Shown one piece after another: positions 62,027-64,000 of a DNA stretch of 64,000 bases (position 1 is its first letter; every line of letters starts with the position of its first letter). Where the stretch lies: contig NZ_CP051651.1 in NCBI RefSeq assembly GCF_012848175.1, positions 1,364,001 to 1,428,000 of the forward strand, in the 5' to 3' direction. Origin of the DNA: Xanthomonas campestris pv. badrii. Lineage in GTDB: Bacteria > Pseudomonadota > Gammaproteobacteria > Xanthomonadales > Xanthomonadaceae. The notes beneath the pieces are model-generated. The model saw nothing but the letters and a program-made list of their open reading frames with translations. It did no database searches and was not told the origin of the DNA. The position numbers and the translations under genes are program-made.

Positions 62027-62625
62027 GCGGCTTCCGATGTTGAGAGGTGGACATGGTTGCGAGTGGCGTCGCACAGACGGCTTTTCAAGCCTGCAAGCTG
62101 ATCTGCAGGCACTTGCACGCGCAATGCCGCGCCATCGGCATCGAACCGCTCGTCCAGCTTGTCGGCATGGAAGGCGACCAAGGCGGCATGCACCAGCCCC
62201 AGGTCGTCGAACCGACAGTGCAGATCGAGCAGCGTCAGTGCGATCAATGGCCGTCGCGTCGCCAGCCGCAGGCACTCGGCCGCAGTGCCGCCATAGGCGC
62301 GCACCAACCCGCCGGCACCGAGCTTGATGCCGCCGTACCAACGGGTGACCACTACCACCACGCGATCGAAGCCCTGGCCATCGATCGCCGCCAGGATCGG
62401 CCTGCCTGCCGTCCCGCTGGGCTCGCCATCGTCGCTGGAGCGGTACTCCTGCCCGAAGCGGTAGGCCCAGCAGTTGTGGGTGGCATCGGGTACCGACACG
62501 CGCTGCACGATCTCCAGCGCCTGCGCGGGAGCCTCCAGTGCACCGGCGTGGGCCAGAAAGCGGCTGTGCTTGATGTCCAGGCTGTGGTGCGCGTCAGCGG
62601 CAAGGGTATCGAGCATCGCCGTCAT
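62023..62625 (-). CDS. YigZ/IMPACT-family protein
   Basis: 200 residues: LDIKHSRFLAHAGALEAPAQALEIVQRVSVPDATHNCWAYRFGQEYRSSDDGEPSGTAGRPILAAIDGQGFDRVVVVVTRWYGGIKLGAGGLVRAYGG is the family signature. Eukaryotic IMPACT modulates the GCN2 kinase; the bacterial role is unclear, probably in translation or RNA binding. ATG 62625 is chosen, with a second Met three codons later. The end overlaps the ABC exporter gene by 4 nt. Confidence 0.92.
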   Translation of the reverse strand: MTAMLDTLAADAHHSLDIKHSRFLAHAGALEAPAQALEIVQRVSVPDATHNCWAYRFGQEYRSSDDGEPSGTAGRPILAAIDGQGFDRVVVVVTRWYGGIKLGAGGLVRAYGGTAAECLRLATRRPLIALTLLDLHCRFDDLGLVHAALVAFHADKLDERFDADGAALRVQVPADQLAGLKSRLCDATRNHVHLSTSEAA

Positions 62626-62863
62626 TCTATGCGAGGCGGGGGTGACGGTTGCTGCGGGCCCGTCGTGACTGCGGTTACCAGCTCGCAGATCGGTGCGGTG
62701 CTGGGTGCTGGTGCTGCGGTGGCTCTGCAGTGAGGCTGCGGCAATGCAGTTGCTGGGCGGCAGCGCTGCTGCGGATGCCGCTGCGGTGACGCGCGCAGTG
62801 CATGCATCCGCACACTGTCGCAATGCCGCTGCGTTGGGCGCAGACGAGCTTACCGGCCGACGT

Positions 62864-63457
62864 TTACACCAGGGTAGAGCGGCGCTTCTCGTCGATCCAC
62901 TTGGAGGCCTGGGCCGGCGTGTAATGCTGCATCCATTCCAGCATTTGCTCGATGTCGCTGCCATACCACAGGTCGGTGCGCTGGTCCGGGTGCAGGAAGC
63001 GCTCTTCCACCATGCGATCGATCATGCCGATCAGCGGCGCGTAGAAATGTTCGATATCCAGGAAGGCGCAGGGCTTGTTGCCGATGCCGAGCTGGCGCCA
63101 GGTCAGCATTTCGAAGATCTCCTCCATGGTGCCGAAGCCGCCGGGCAGGGCAACGAAGGCGTCGGAGAGTTCGAACATGCGCATCTTGCGCTCGTGCATG
63201 GAGCCGACGATCTCCAGCGTGGTCAGCCCGCGGTGCGCCACTTCCCAATCGGCCAATTGCTGCGGAATCACCCCGGTCACTTCGCCACCGGCGGCCAGCA
63301 CCGCATTGGCCACCGTGCCCATCAGTCCGACATTGCCACCACCGTAGACCAGGCGCAGGCCTTGTGCAGCAATGCGCGTGCCCAAGGCAGTGGCGCGTTC
63401 GGCATAGGCCGGTTTGTTGCCGGCGTTGGAGCCGCAGTAGACGCAGATGCTTTTCAT
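62864..63457 (-). CDS. LOG-family protein (TIGR00730, nucleoside 5'-monophosphate phosphoribohydrolase type)
   Basis: 197 residues: MKSICVYCGSNAGNKPAYAE.. GLRLVYGGGNVGLMGTVANAVLAAGGEVTGVIPQQL, then SMHERKMRMFELSDAFVALPGGFGTMEEIFEMLTWRQLGI. PGGFGTMEE and the Arg-Lys pair are the LOG active site that releases free bases such as cytokinins from ribotides. In plant-associated bacteria this can produce active cytokinins (family knowledge; role here inferred). GGGATTCGGGATT repeats lie in its leader, 1 bp upstream of the ATG. Confidence 0.9.
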   Translation of the reverse strand: MKSICVYCGSNAGNKPAYAERATALGTRIAAQGLRLVYGGGNVGLMGTVANAVLAAGGEVTGVIPQQLADWEVAHRGLTTLEIVGSMHERKMRMFELSDAFVALPGGFGTMEEIFEMLTWRQLGIGNKPCAFLDIEHFYAPLIGMIDRMVEERFLHPDQRTDLWYGSDIEQMLEWMQHYTPAQASKWIDEKRRSTLV

Positions 63458-63496
63458 GGGATTCGGGATTCGGGATTGGGGATTAGGGATTGGTAA
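63457..63496. repeat. GGGATT heptamer-type repeats
   Basis: Five imperfect GGGATT(C/G)G units in a row directly before the LOG gene start, with inverse units AATCCCCACTCCCGAATCCCAAATCCC at 63646-63672. Same family as at 41631 and 50544. Confidence 0.6.
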
Positions 63497-63582
63497 AAGC
63501 GGGCGCGCGCTGCGTCGATGCCATCCAGAGGCCCGCCCAGATGAACTTTGCAGGATCTTTTTGACTGTGCCTGAAAAACATA

Positions 63583-63604
63583 ACGCCGGGTCTTAGCCCG
63601 GCGT
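63583..63604 (-). terminator. Probable terminator of the dihydrolipoyl dehydrogenase gene
   Basis: An 8-bp stem ACGCCGGG/CCCGGCGT with a 6-nt loop, followed on the minus strand by TATGTTTTTC. It lies 75 bp past the stop of the gene entering from the right edge. Confidence 0.75.
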
Positions 63605-63678
63605 CATGTCCTTGCCGGGAAAGGATCAGGCTAGGGAGTCGTTTACGAATCCCCACTCCCGAATCCCAAATCCCGGCC

Positions 63679-64000
<322 letters not shown>

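Overview
The window is about 65% G+C and reads as chromosomal DNA of a Xanthomonas-type gammaproteobacterium (Lysobacterales). The main pointers are the tmRNA tag peptide ANDDNYGSDFAIAA, the close match of a five-gene efflux operon to smeU1VWU2X of the related genus Stenotrophomonas, the omlA/fur and hrcA-grpE-dnaK-dnaJ layouts, and numerous REP-like 'CATCCGCCC..GGGCACCTTC' palindromes between genes. The species was not determined.

Layout. (1) 1-12005 is the 3' end of a giant non-ribosomal peptide synthetase: an adenylation-domain end, then T, three dual E/C-A-T modules (one with a clear Leu code, two with the same Val-like code) and two tandem thioesterases. A convergent Sfp/EntD-type phosphopantetheinyl transferase (12200-12973) follows. 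(2) 13230-25253 is a plus-strand run of housekeeping genes: glutaryl-CoA dehydrogenase, a transglutaminase-like membrane protein broken by a frameshift, a glutathione transferase, asparagine synthetase, an FMN reductase, dnaB, photolyase and an OmpA-family lipoprotein. (3) 25499-34318 is a LysR regulator divergent from an RND efflux operon (SDR-MFP-RND-SDR-OMF). (4) 34409-37720 holds two GGDEF proteins. (5) 38595-42263 holds tmRNA (minus), a large hydrolase-subtilase fusion and smpB. (6) 42324-43996 holds ratA-rnfH, bamE(omlA) and fur. (7) 43997-45015 is an array of 201-bp tandem repeats, followed by recN on the minus strand. (8) 46799-51826 is the heat-shock cluster hrcA-grpE-dnaK-dnaJ with two RpoH-like promoters. 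(9) 52356-54388 is a pdxY-like kinase gene overlapping a prephenate dehydrogenase gene. (10) 55016-59176 is a minus-strand type I secretion-like operon (ABC exporter, HlyD, TolC) whose ABC protein has lost every ATPase motif. (11) 59265-64000 holds a LysR regulator, a YigZ/MsbA-like ABC pair, a LOG-family protein and the 3' end of a dihydrolipoyl dehydrogenase gene.

The most unusual items are the ABC exporter with a fully degenerate nucleotide-binding domain in an otherwise complete secretion operon, the single-chain alpha/beta-hydrolase plus subtilisin protein between ssrA and smpB, the perfect 793-bp duplication inside the peptide synthetase, the 201-bp repeat array between fur and recN, and a palindrome of DnaA-box-like sequence in a convergent intergenic gap. 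All functional calls are from reading the sequence; no database search was run.
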